Assembly: GCF_021191695.1 (NCBI RefSeq)
Contig: NZ_JAIWPT010000001.1
Coordinates: 186,001 to 250,000 of the forward strand
DNA from: Proluteimonas luteida
Lineage (GTDB): Bacteria; Pseudomonadota; Gammaproteobacteria; Xanthomonadales; Xanthomonadaceae
DNA length: 64,000 bases
Direction of reading: 5' to 3'
Below, in pieces: positions 1 to 7,607 of this stretch; the stretch's first letter is position 1, and the number at the start of each line of letters is the position of its first letter. The notes beneath the pieces were generated by a model. It worked only from the letters and a program-made list of their open reading frames with translations, made no database searches and was not told the origin of the DNA. Position numbers and translations under genes: made by a program.

Positions 1-1
1 C

Positions 2-103
2 GAGCGCGAGCAGGCGGCGGCGCGACGGGCCGCGTCGGCGGCCGGCAGCTGGCTTTGGGCAACCCGTACCCCTATGCCGAAGTTTCCGCCTGCCGTGCCC
101 TAA
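2..103 (+). CDS. C-terminal end of an unidentified protein (partial)
   Basis: An open frame enters from the left edge and stops at TAA 101-103, giving about 33 residues rich in Ala and Arg and ending in Pro-Ala-Val-Pro. The other frames are also open over this short stretch, so the reading frame is uncertain. No family can be named. Confidence 0.3.
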   Translation, partial: EREQAAARRAASAAGSWLWATRTPMPKFPPAVP

Positions 104-166
104 GTGTTCTCTGACACCCTAAGTTCTCCGACATCGCTCCCCATCTCTCGCGCAACGCCTCCCAGC

Positions 167-210
167 TTGACAAATGATCGTGGGCCACAATTAAATGACC
201 AGCGGTCATT
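167..210 (+). promoter_or_regulatory. Promoter and TetR-type operator of the SDR-TetR operon
   Basis: A TTGACA -35 element (167-172) is followed after 17 bp by ATTAAA (190-195), a weak -10. Overlapping the -10 and the expected transcription start is a perfect inverted repeat, AATGACC-AGC-GGTCATT (194-210), of the size and type bound by TetR-family dimers. The regulator encoded at 1021 is the obvious ligand-responsive repressor (inference). The operator position makes the ATG at 195 an unlikely start, because it would lie at or upstream of the mRNA 5' end. Confidence 0.7.
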
Positions 211-224
211 TTCGAGACGGCGAC

Positions 225-1007
225 ATGGATAACAAGGGCAAATGGGCCTTGGTCACGGGCGCATCCGGCGGACTGGGAGCGGCGTTCGCGGCCCTGCTCG
301 CCGAGCAGGGCCTCAATCTGGTGCTGGCCGCCCGCAATCGGGACAAACTCGATGCACTGGCCGCGGAGCTCCGATCGCGCCACGGTGTCGACGTGGTGAG
401 CCACTCTGTGGATATGACGCTGGCTGGAGCCGCTCCGGAACTCCATCGCGCGATCATGACCCAGGGGATCGCGCTGGATATCCTCGTCAATAATGCCGGA
501 CAGGGGTTGCAGGGCGAGTTCCTGGAGCGCCCGATCGAGACAACGGACCGCATGCTGCACCTCAACATCCTGGCCCTCACCGATCTGACCCATGCCGTCG
601 CAGCCGACATGGCGGCGAGAGGTGGCGGCCATATCCTGATGGTGGCCAGCATGACGGCCTTCATGCCCGCCCCCACTTACGCGGCCTACGCCGCCAGTAA
701 AAGCTACGTCCGCATGTTCGGCGAGGCGCTCCATGCCGAACTTCGTCCCAAGAACGTCACGGTCACGGTCCTGTCTCCGGGATTGATGGACACAGGCTTC
801 CTGAGCGCGGCGGGTCAGGTGCCGAGCCAGAGCATGAAGCGATCGATGATCTTGCCGCGGCTGGCTGCCGAAACCGGGCTTCAGGCGCTGTTCGCCGGGC
901 GCCAAAGCGTGATCGCAGGCCGGATGAACCGGCTGGCCGCACTGGTCAGCCGTCTGCTTCCCCGCGGAGTGCAGACACGGCTCATGGCCGACGCGCTGAA
1001 ATCGTGA
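225..1007 (+). CDS. Short-chain dehydrogenase/reductase (SDR)
   Basis: A 260-aa classical SDR, probably a cytosolic NAD(P)H-dependent oxidoreductase of unknown substrate. The Rossmann nucleotide motif TGASGGLG is at residues 11-18, NNAG at 89-92, the catalytic Ser at about 142 and the YxxxK pair (Tyr155, Lys159) within YAASK. Length is typical of the family. The start at 225 is preferred to the in-frame ATG at 195 because the latter sits inside the operator. A TetR gene follows 13 bp downstream, so the two are likely one autoregulated operon; such SDR-TetR pairs often respond to lipophilic or toxic small molecules (inference). Confidence 0.88.
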   Translation: MDNKGKWALVTGASGGLGAAFAALLAEQGLNLVLAARNRDKLDALAAELRSRHGVDVVSHSVDMTLAGAAPELHRAIMTQGIALDILVNNAGQGLQGEFLERPIETTDRMLHLNILALTDLTHAVAADMAARGGGHILMVASMTAFMPAPTYAAYAASKSYVRMFGEALHAELRPKNVTVTVLSPGLMDTGFLSAAGQVPSQSMKRSMILPRLAAETGLQALFAGRQSVIAGRMNRLAALVSRLLPRGVQTRLMADALKS

Positions 1008-1020
1008 GGGAAAAGACCGG

Positions 1021-1677
1021 ATGATGGCGAGACATGCGCTGGGCGAGGACGAAAAGGAAGCGCGCAGGAACCTCATCCTCGCGGCGGCACTCGAGCTGTT
1101 TCTGGACGATACCCGCCGGCTTCCTCCGGTTGCGCTCATCGCCGCGAAGGCCGGGCTCGCCAAGGGGACCCTCTACCTCTACTTCGACAGCAAGGAGCAG
1201 ATCTTCACCAGCCTCCTGTCGCGGGAATGGGACGATCTTTTTTCCGTGGTCACCAACAGTTTCGCACCTGCTGCCGGAGGCGCGGCGGCGCAGGCGGCCA
1301 CCTTCATCGGCGATTTCGTGACCTTTCTCGAGGGACGTCCTTACTTCCTGCGGCTCGACGCGTTGGGATACGCGTTGCTGGAGGCCAATCTCCCACTGGA
1401 GCAATTGCGTCCGTTCAAGCGAACGTTCTCGGATGCGTTGATCCGCGCCGGATCGGTGGTCGATGCCGCCTTGGCGCTGCCGGCCGGCAGGGGTATCGAC
1501 CTGCTTGTCCGAAGCTATGCACTGACACGCGGCCTGTGGCAGATCGCGGACTATCCGGATCACCTGCGTCGGGATCAAGATCTCTCCGGGCATCCCATCG
1601 CCCAACTGGAGTTCGGCCGCGAGATCGGGATGGCGCTGGGGGAATACTGGCGTGGAGCCTTGCCGAACGCGGAGTAG
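1021..1677 (+). CDS. TetR/AcrR family transcriptional repressor
   Basis: A 218-aa protein with an N-terminal helix-turn-helix of the TetR type (about residues 20-65). The recognition segment includes Ala-Gly-Leu-Ala-Lys-Gly-Thr-Leu-Tyr-Leu-Tyr-Phe, the most conserved stretch of the family. The C-terminal two thirds form the variable ligand-binding and dimerisation domain. It follows the SDR gene by 13 bp and very likely represses the operon through the AATGACC/GGTCATT repeat at 194-210. The inducer cannot be read from sequence. Confidence 0.9.
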   Translation: MMARHALGEDEKEARRNLILAAALELFLDDTRRLPPVALIAAKAGLAKGTLYLYFDSKEQIFTSLLSREWDDLFSVVTNSFAPAAGGAAAQAATFIGDFVTFLEGRPYFLRLDALGYALLEANLPLEQLRPFKRTFSDALIRAGSVVDAALALPAGRGIDLLVRSYALTRGLWQIADYPDHLRRDQDLSGHPIAQLEFGREIGMALGEYWRGALPNAE

Positions 1678-1904
1678 CAGCGACGAATGGCGGTTGAGCA
1701 TGTGCGCCTGCCGTGCAAGCGTGCGTTGATCGCACCTCGGCTCGCGTCATCCACGCGCGCCTGTCTGCAACTGAGCACAACGGTGAGGCGCGTCCCCTTG
1801 CGCCTCCGGACTGGCGCCGCGGATCTGGACCGCCCCCCGTCGGCCGGGCAGCCGGGTCCTTCGCACGGGGATTGGGGGGGAACGGGCCGGCCCGCCAATC
1901 CATA

Positions 1905-1934
1905 TGGGGGAAACTGCGCCCAGCAGGCTCCTTG
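1905..1934 (+). promoter_or_regulatory. Predicted ECF-sigma promoter of the cluster 1 sigma gene
   Basis: TGGGGGAAAC (1905-1914), 13 bp, then CTCCTTG (1928-1934). The same two boxes with the same 13-bp spacing recur upstream of the cluster 1 TonB receptor at 4715-4744, and I saw them nowhere else in the window. The sigma start codon is 63 bp downstream. This is best read as autoregulation by the cluster 1 ECF factor (inference). In the gap 1678-1996 I see nothing else clear. Confidence 0.65.
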
Positions 1935-1996
1935 GCAGGAAGCCCTTGCGCCGCGCGCGCGACGGGGGATCGTTCTATCCTGCCGGCCTCAACGCC

Positions 1997-2533
1997 ATGA
2001 CCGATACCGCACACGACCGCCTGACGCAGTTCCTCGGCGAAAGCCGCGAGGCGCTACTGCGCTACGTGCGCCGCGTGACCCGGTCGCAAGAGTCCGCCGA
2101 AGACATCGTGCAGGAGGCCACAGCCCGCACCCTGGCGCAGGGCGACAAGGTCCGCACACCCGAGAACTTCCTCTTCATCACCGCCCGCAATCTCGCCTGG
2201 AGCGCCGACCGCGCCCAGCGCACCGCCGACGGCCTCTCGGCGGGTGAGGCCGACGTGCTGGGGGTCGCCGGCGACACGCCGTCTCCCGAGGAGGCGATGC
2301 TCGCCCGCGAGGCCGCCACCCTGCTGCGGCAGGCGATCGCGCGGCTTCCGCCCCAATGCCGGGCGGCGTTCTCCCTGCGCGTCTTCCATGCCTACTCCTA
2401 CAAGGAGATCGCCGAGCAGCTCGGCATCTCCTCCAAGACCGTCGAGAAGCACGTCACGCGCGGGTTGCGCGATACGCATGTCTTCCTGAGACGGCGCTAC
2501 CAACTGCTGGACGGAGACGCAGGCCATGAGTGA
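1997..2533 (+). CDS. ECF sigma factor, FecI-like (lasso cluster 1)
   Basis: A 178-aa sigma-70 family protein of the extracytoplasmic-function class. Region 2 contains the conserved Ser-Ala-Glu-Asp-Ile-Val-Gln-Glu stretch; region 4 contains Tyr-Lys-Glu-Ile-Ala-Glu-Gln-Leu-Gly-Ile-Ser and Lys-Thr-Val-Glu-Lys-His, the -35 reading helix. An open frame continues upstream to 1904 but that extension has no sigma-like sequence; the ATG at 1997 is chosen. Its end overlaps the start of fecR by 8 bases, implying translational coupling. In FecI/FecR/FecA systems such sigma factors are released when the outer-membrane receptor binds its ligand; here the receptor at 4798 is the likely partner. Confidence 0.9.
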   Translation: MTDTAHDRLTQFLGESREALLRYVRRVTRSQESAEDIVQEATARTLAQGDKVRTPENFLFITARNLAWSADRAQRTADGLSAGEADVLGVAGDTPSPEEAMLAREAATLLRQAIARLPPQCRAAFSLRVFHAYSYKEIAEQLGISSKTVEKHVTRGLRDTHVFLRRRYQLLDGDAGHE

Positions 2534-3539
2534 CATCCATCGTCTTCCCCGCGTCGAGGACGTCGAATGGCAAGCGGCTGCCTGGATCGAGCGGCTACAG
2601 GCCGACGACGTGACGGACGCGGACCGCGCCCGCTGCCTGGCCTGGCGCCGTGCGCACCGACGCCACGACCGCGTCTTCCAGGACATGCTGGCGACCTACC
2701 AGTTGCTCGCCGCCGCTGGCCCGTCGGTGCGCGCCACGTCGTTCGGCATCGCCATGCACGCGGCCACCCAGCGTCGCCTGCACAGGTGGCGCGGCTGGAC
2801 GGCCGTTGCCGCGGTGGTGGTCTTGCTGTTGGTGCCGATGTCCAGCGGCTGGCAGGCCTGGGTGTCGCCGCGGTTCGAGACCGCCATCGGCGAGCGGGAA
2901 GTGGTGATGCTGCCCGATGGCAGCAGCATGGAGCTCAACAGCGCCAGCGCCGCGCGCGTGTCCTACGGAGACGACGGCCGGGTGATCCGGCTCACCCGCG
3001 GCGAGGCGTACTTCTCTGTCGTCCACGATCCGCAACGCCCCTTCTGGGTGGTGGCCGGCGATACCTGGGTACGTGCCGTGGGCACCGCGTTCAACGTCAA
3101 TCGCCGGGCCGGCGGCGACGTGCGGGTGACGGTGAGCGAGGGCAAGGTGAAAGTGGTCGCCATGCCGCGTGGCGGTGCCGCACCGTCGGACCGCGCGCTC
3201 GCGCAACTGCCGGCGTCGCTTCTGGCAGCCGGTGCACAGGCCGACCTGCGTCCCGGCCATACCGAAGTGCGCGCGCTTCCCTTGCCGCAGCTGACGCGCG
3301 AGGTGTCCTGGCGTACGGGCACCATCCACTTCGAGAACCGTCCGCTGCGCGAAGTGGCCGAGGACCTGGGCCGCTATACGCCGCTGCGGATCGAACTGAG
3401 CGACCGCGCGCGCGAGCTACTGGTCGGCGGAAGCTTCCAGACCAACCCGCAGGGCGTCGAGGCGCTGCTCACCGCGTTGCACGACGGATTTGGCCTCCAG
3501 GTACGGCGCGAGGGAGAACGCAACGTGTACGTCGAGTAG
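2526..3539 (+). CDS. FecR-like anti-sigma factor (lasso cluster 1)
   Basis: A 337-aa inner-membrane sigma regulator. An N-terminal cytoplasmic segment (about 10-60, Trp-rich, with Cys-Leu-Ala-Trp-Arg) would bind the sigma factor. A single membrane helix lies at about 92-108, then the periplasmic FecR domain (about 117-215, including Leu-Pro-Asp-Gly-Ser and Thr-Arg-Gly-Glu-Ala-Tyr-Phe) and a C-terminal secretin/TonB-like short domain (about 260-337). It overlaps the sigma gene by 8 bases. By analogy with FecR it relays the signal from the STN domain of the TonB receptor to the sigma factor. Confidence 0.9.
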   Translation: MSDIHRLPRVEDVEWQAAAWIERLQADDVTDADRARCLAWRRAHRRHDRVFQDMLATYQLLAAAGPSVRATSFGIAMHAATQRRLHRWRGWTAVAAVVVLLLVPMSSGWQAWVSPRFETAIGEREVVMLPDGSSMELNSASAARVSYGDDGRVIRLTRGEAYFSVVHDPQRPFWVVAGDTWVRAVGTAFNVNRRAGGDVRVTVSEGKVKVVAMPRGGAAPSDRALAQLPASLLAAGAQADLRPGHTEVRALPLPQLTREVSWRTGTIHFENRPLREVAEDLGRYTPLRIELSDRARELLVGGSFQTNPQGVEALLTALHDGFGLQVRREGERNVYVE

Positions 3540-3641
3540 CGCCGGTGGGCGCGCGCGAATGCACACGGTGCTGCCGTCTTGCCTCTAAACCGGACCGGGC
3601 AGGGCGGCTTCTGGCAGCGACCGCGGACGAGGCTGCGTGCC

Positions 3642-4322
3642 TCATATCGCCCGGATCGGCGTATGAGCGCAGACGTTCCCAAGCGTGTCGTTCAGGACCG
3701 CGCGACCCGCCTGCACCCAGCAGTGAGCGGAAAATGGCTCCGCCGTCACGCCGAAGACGAGCGTCGCGTGCAAGCGGCGCTTCGCCAGAAACCGGGTGAG
3801 CGACAGCGAATCGAGCAGGCAGCGGGTTTCGATCGGCACATATGGCCGCACGCGCCGGAACTGCGCGGCGGCCTCCAGGAACTGCTGGTCGGCAGGTGCG
3901 CCCGCGGGCGTCTGCAAGGTACTCGTCTCGCGGTACGAGGACAGCGTGTCGAGGGTCCGCTTCAGGCCGCGCCGCTTCAGCTGCAGCTGCGTCGCCAGCA
4001 CGATCCGGAACACGTCCACTGCTGCGAGCATCGGCAACGGCACCGGCGGGGCGGTGCTTGTCTGCTCGACGGCGCTGCAGACCGGGCGCTCGATGGGCGG
4101 CGCCACGTGACCGCCGGCTGTGCCTTGCGCGTCGACGAGGATGTCGCGGTCCACCAGCGCAGCCACGTCGCTGTCCGTCGCGCCTTCCCCGTCACGATGT
4201 GCGACGAAGGTGCGTTCGAGCGCAGGCGGAAGCCGGAAGTAACGATCGTTCAGGACGTCCAGGAACACCAGGTGTCCGTCGATCTCGCAGTAGGACAGGT
4301 CGTCGTGCAGGCGGTACGGCAT
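3642..4322 (-). CDS. Lasso peptide B protein (RRE + leader peptidase), cluster 1
   Basis: A 226-aa fused B protein. Residues 1-75 are a PqqD-like RiPP recognition element (YCEIDGHLVFLDV, DRYFRL) that binds the leader. The C-terminal half is the transglutaminase-like cysteine protease that removes the leader, with a visible Cys168-His200-Asp212 triad (ETRCLLDS; FSAHCW; LND). The ATG at 4322 begins MPYRLHDD, matching the start of the cluster 2 paralogue; the longer upstream frame is not homologous. Unusually, it is isolated from its presumed partners C1 and A1, which lie 5.4 kb away beyond the receptor and isopeptidase genes, so it needs its own promoter. No precursor-like frame was found in front of it. 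Confidence 0.88.
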   Translation of the reverse strand: MPYRLHDDLSYCEIDGHLVFLDVLNDRYFRLPPALERTFVAHRDGEGATDSDVAALVDRDILVDAQGTAGGHVAPPIERPVCSAVEQTSTAPPVPLPMLAAVDVFRIVLATQLQLKRRGLKRTLDTLSSYRETSTLQTPAGAPADQQFLEAAAQFRRVRPYVPIETRCLLDSLSLTRFLAKRRLHATLVFGVTAEPFSAHCWVQAGRAVLNDTLGNVCAHTPIRAI

Positions 4323-4714
4323 CGTCGTGGTCCCCGTGCAGGAGGCGCAGCGCTCCTCCAGGGCCGTCCCTCGCCGGGAGCACCTGGCCGAAACCGGGTC
4401 CCCGCCGGAACCGCCATGCCGCGACGATCGAAGCCCGCGAGCGCAGACCGACGATGGCACAAATCCGACCTGGTTGCCAGGCGACCGAAAGGCAGCCCTC
4501 GCTCGCAGCGTGCAGGTCGAACAGAGCATCTGCAGGCCTTCACCACGTGGTATTCGGTCGCTTGCACAACGGGCCGGCCGACACACCATCGTGGCTGTGC
4601 GTTGCTGGATCTGGTCGGTACGGCCTTCGCGTCTGCCGCCGGCCTCGGGCCACGAATCCGGTGAACGCGAGACGTCGAATGGTGGACGCAGCGAATGGGC
4701 CAGGAATATCGGAC
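4323..4714. other. Intergenic region between B1 and the TonB receptor
   Basis: I searched the reverse strand upstream of B1 for a precursor (the leader signature VIVLG...SxETxG) and for the precursor-type promoter (TTGATN-N18-TACGCT) and found neither. No gene is supported here. The promoter of B1 must lie in this stretch but could not be recognised. Confidence 0.5.
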
Positions 4715-4744
4715 TGGGGGAAACCGGCTTGCCTGGACTCCTTG
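4715..4744 (+). promoter_or_regulatory. Predicted ECF-sigma promoter of the cluster 1 TonB receptor
   Basis: TGGGGGAAAC (4715-4724), 13 bp, CTCCTTG (4738-4744), identical in boxes and spacing to the motif in front of the cluster 1 sigma gene. The receptor start codon is 53 bp downstream. It probably drives the receptor and the isopeptidase behind it as one operon. Confidence 0.68.
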
Positions 4745-4797
4745 TCACCGTCCGGTCACATGACGACCGCGGACACCCACCCGAACGGGACCCCGAC

Positions 4798-7509
4798 ATG
4801 ACGCGAGCGACGATCCTCCGCAAGACTCTGTACACCGCCATCATCGGCGCGTTGGCTGGCGGCGCATTGCCGATGCATGCCTCGGCGCAGGAGCGTGGTG
4901 CCGCGCCGGTGCAGGCGCCGGCGCCCGTTCGGTTCGACATTCCCGCCCAGCCGATGCCGGCGGCCCTACAGGCCTTTTCCGACCAGTCCGGCATGCAGCT
5001 GCTTTACCGTGCCGAGGCCGTGGGCAGCATGATGTCGCCGGCAGTGAAGGGCACGCTGGACAGGCGGGAGGCCCTGCAGCAGATGCTGGCGGGGACCGGG
5101 CTCGAGGTGGTCTACAGCAACGGCGACGTCGCGACGGTTCGGCCGCGAACGGTTGCGCCCACGCGCGAAAATGGTGGAGCAGCGCAGTCAGACCGCGGCG
5201 CGAGCCTCGACGGACAGAACGATCTGGAGGACGACAGGCGACAGGCACCGCCGACCCCGGGTCGCCGGAACGTCGTGATCGGCGAGGTCGTCGTCACGGG
5301 CACGCGAATCCGGGGTGGGGAAACGCCGTCGCCAGTCATCACGATCGGGGCCGAGAATATTAGGGAGGAAGGTTTTACCGATCTGGGTGAAGTGATTCGC
5401 AGCGTGCCGCAGAACTTCAATGGGGGCCAGAATCCCGGCGTCGCTGCGGGCGCGGCTACGGGCGCTGCCGGCCTGGCGAACCAGAACATCACCGGCGGAT
5501 CCAGCTTAAACCTCCGCGGCCTCGGCCCGGATGCGACGCTGACGCTACTCAATGGGCGTCGCATGGCCTACGGCGGCTTCACACAAACGGTGGACATTAG
5601 CGCGATCCCAGTGGAGGCGGTGGACCGGGTTGAGATCGTGGCCGATGGCTCGTCTGCGATCTACGGCTCCGATGCTGTGGGCGGTGTGGGCAATGTGATC
5701 CTCAAGCGCGACTTCGAGGGACTGTCCTTGGGCGCGCGCTACGGCGCGGCGAGCGATGGCGGCATGGTCACCAACGAGTACAACGCGACAGCGGGCGCGA
5801 ATTGGTTAGGTGGCGGCCTGCTCGCGACGTACAAGTACTCTTCTGTCAAGCCCATCTACGCTGCCAATCGCGATTACACCGACCATCTTTTGGAGCCGAC
5901 CACGATCTATCCTGGCAGCCACGTGCGTAGCGGGCTGGTCAGCGCCTACCAAGCGATCGGCCAGCTTGCGGAACTGCGAATCGACGCGCTGCGTACTGAA
6001 CGTGATCAACGCTTCGACTACTGGCATACGAACATCGCTCACTTCTACTCGCGCATTTTGCCCGAGACAACCACCTCGCTGGTAGCGCCCTCAGTAGAAA
6101 TAGCGTTGCCTAACGATTGGACACTCTCAATCGGCGGCGCCTGGGGCAAGGATGAGCACATTTGGCGCATGTTCGACGTGTCTACCAGTAGCGCTCAATT
6201 GACGTCACGTCTAAATGAGTGTTGGTGCAACGAGACGCGATCCTATGAGCTGGGGGGAGAGGGCCCGCTGTTTAGGTTGCCCGGGGGCGATGCGCGGCTG
6301 GCCGTCGGTGCTGGGCATAGAGCGAATGACTACTGGCAATTCAACTACGTGACAGATGTGCTTGCGGTCGAGGGTGACGAAAGCAGCCGGTTCGCCTACG
6401 CGGAGCTCCATCTGCCTTTGTCCGGGCCGGCCAATCCGACCTCCGGACTGCACAGGCTTGCGTTAACGGCTGCGGTGAGAGGCGAGGACTACGATACGTT
6501 CGGTAGCGTCGTCACACCAAAGCTCGGGCTGGTTTATGGCCCCAGCGCTGATGTCACGATGAAGGCGTCCTGGGGCCGCTCATTCAAGGCGCCCACGCTC
6601 TATCAGCGCTACAGCATCAATCGGGCAGTCCTGGTTCCACCAGTTAGCTACGGTGGCGTCGGCTATCCCGCCGATGCAATGCTACTGACGCTCAGCAGCG
6701 GAAACAGGGACCTCGACCCCGAGCGTGCACGCACATGGGCGATGTCGTTCGCATTGCATCCCCGGTCGGTGCCCGGGCTGGAAGCAGAACTGACGTGGTT
6801 TGGCATCGACTACACCGATCGAGTTGTCCAGCCCATCACCAACTATGGTGCAGCGCTGAGCACCCCCGCGTATGCCCAGTTCATCGAATTCTCGCCGTCA
6901 ACAGAACGGCTGGCGGAGGTGATTGCCGACGCCGATGAGTTTCATCTCTTTCAAGGGATTCCGTACGTTCCTGAGAACGTCGTCGCGATCATGGATGCGC
7001 GGTACGTCAACGTTAGCAGGCAGCGGATCAAGGGTCTGGATCTGACGGGATCGTACCGGGTCGACCTTGGCGCAGGTCGCCTCACCATTCGCGGGTCTGC
7101 CAGTTGGCTGGACAGCACCCAGCAGAACAGCAGCGAGCAGCCGTGGTATGACGTGGCCGGCACCCTCTACAACCCAGCCAAGCTTCAGGCGCGTACGGGT
7201 GGGGTGTGGACACAAGGCCAATTCACCGCCTCGCTGTTCGCCAACTATACCAGCGGCGTCAATAACACCGCCCGAGACGAGAAGACGGATTCGTTCACAA
7301 CGTTCGATGCGGCCGTGCGTCATGCCGTGAGCCGCAGCGATAGCGCTTGGCCAGGTTGGGAGATCGCCTTTTCCGCCCATAACCTGCTGAATCGCAAGCC
7401 GCCCTTTCATAACGTCCCGGTCGGGAACCCGTATTGGGCACCTTACGACTCGACCAACTACTCGGCCATCGGTCGTTTCCTCAGTCTGTCGGTCGCCGTA
7501 CGTTGGTAG
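4798..7509 (+). CDS. TonB-dependent receptor with N-terminal STN signalling domain, cluster 1
   Basis: A 903-aa outer-membrane receptor. A signal peptide ends near Ala-Ser-Ala-Gln (about residue 32). The STN (secretin/TonB N-terminal) domain at about 47-110 talks to FecR. The plug domain starts around 165 (VVVTGTRIRGG..PSPV) and contains LNLRGLG and ISAIPVEAVDRVEI. The rest is the 22-stranded barrel, ending in an aromatic residue before the stop (Val-Arg-Trp). The start at 4798 has a GGGA ribosome site and gives the signal peptide; the open frame upstream is spurious. It pairs with the sigma and FecR genes at 2.0-3.5 kb. Its neighbours suggest the ligand is the lasso peptide of this cluster or a complex of it (inference). 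Confidence 0.92.
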   Translation: MTRATILRKTLYTAIIGALAGGALPMHASAQERGAAPVQAPAPVRFDIPAQPMPAALQAFSDQSGMQLLYRAEAVGSMMSPAVKGTLDRREALQQMLAGTGLEVVYSNGDVATVRPRTVAPTRENGGAAQSDRGASLDGQNDLEDDRRQAPPTPGRRNVVIGEVVVTGTRIRGGETPSPVITIGAENIREEGFTDLGEVIRSVPQNFNGGQNPGVAAGAATGAAGLANQNITGGSSLNLRGLGPDATLTLLNGRRMAYGGFTQTVDISAIPVEAVDRVEIVADGSSAIYGSDAVGGVGNVILKRDFEGLSLGARYGAASDGGMVTNEYNATAGANWLGGGLLATYKYSSVKPIYAANRDYTDHLLEPTTIYPGSHVRSGLVSAYQAIGQLAELRIDALRTERDQRFDYWHTNIAHFYSRILPETTTSLVAPSVEIALPNDWTLSIGGAWGKDEHIWRMFDVSTSSAQLTSRLNECWCNETRSYELGGEGPLFRLPGGDARLAVGAGHRANDYWQFNYVTDVLAVEGDESSRFAYAELHLPLSGPANPTSGLHRLALTAAVRGEDYDTFGSVVTPKLGLVYGPSADVTMKASWGRSFKAPTLYQRYSINRAVLVPPVSYGGVGYPADAMLLTLSSGNRDLDPERARTWAMSFALHPRSVPGLEAELTWFGIDYTDRVVQPITNYGAALSTPAYAQFIEFSPSTERLAEVIADADEFHLFQGIPYVPENVVAIMDARYVNVSRQRIKGLDLTGSYRVDLGAGRLTIRGSASWLDSTQQNSSEQPWYDVAGTLYNPAKLQARTGGVWTQGQFTASLFANYTSGVNNTARDEKTDSFTTFDAAVRHAVSRSDSAWPGWEIAFSAHNLLNRKPPFHNVPVGNPYWAPYDSTNYSAIGRFLSLSVAVRW

Positions 7510-7607
7510 TGCGTGGGTGCGTAGTGCACCTCCCCGAAAATCCAGTAGAAGCCTAGCCGCTTCCGTCGGGTGCACGCGAGTGCGCCTGCGAACCAGATGA
7601 GCCCGTC

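Noticed and set aside
72..1163. Long open frame on the reverse strand opposite the SDR gene
   Set aside because: It is a GC-driven shadow with Arg/His-rich low-complexity translation, while the forward frame has complete SDR motifs.
4323..4714. Possible extra lasso precursor in front of B1
   Set aside because: The VIVLG...SxETxG signature and the precursor-type promoter are both absent.
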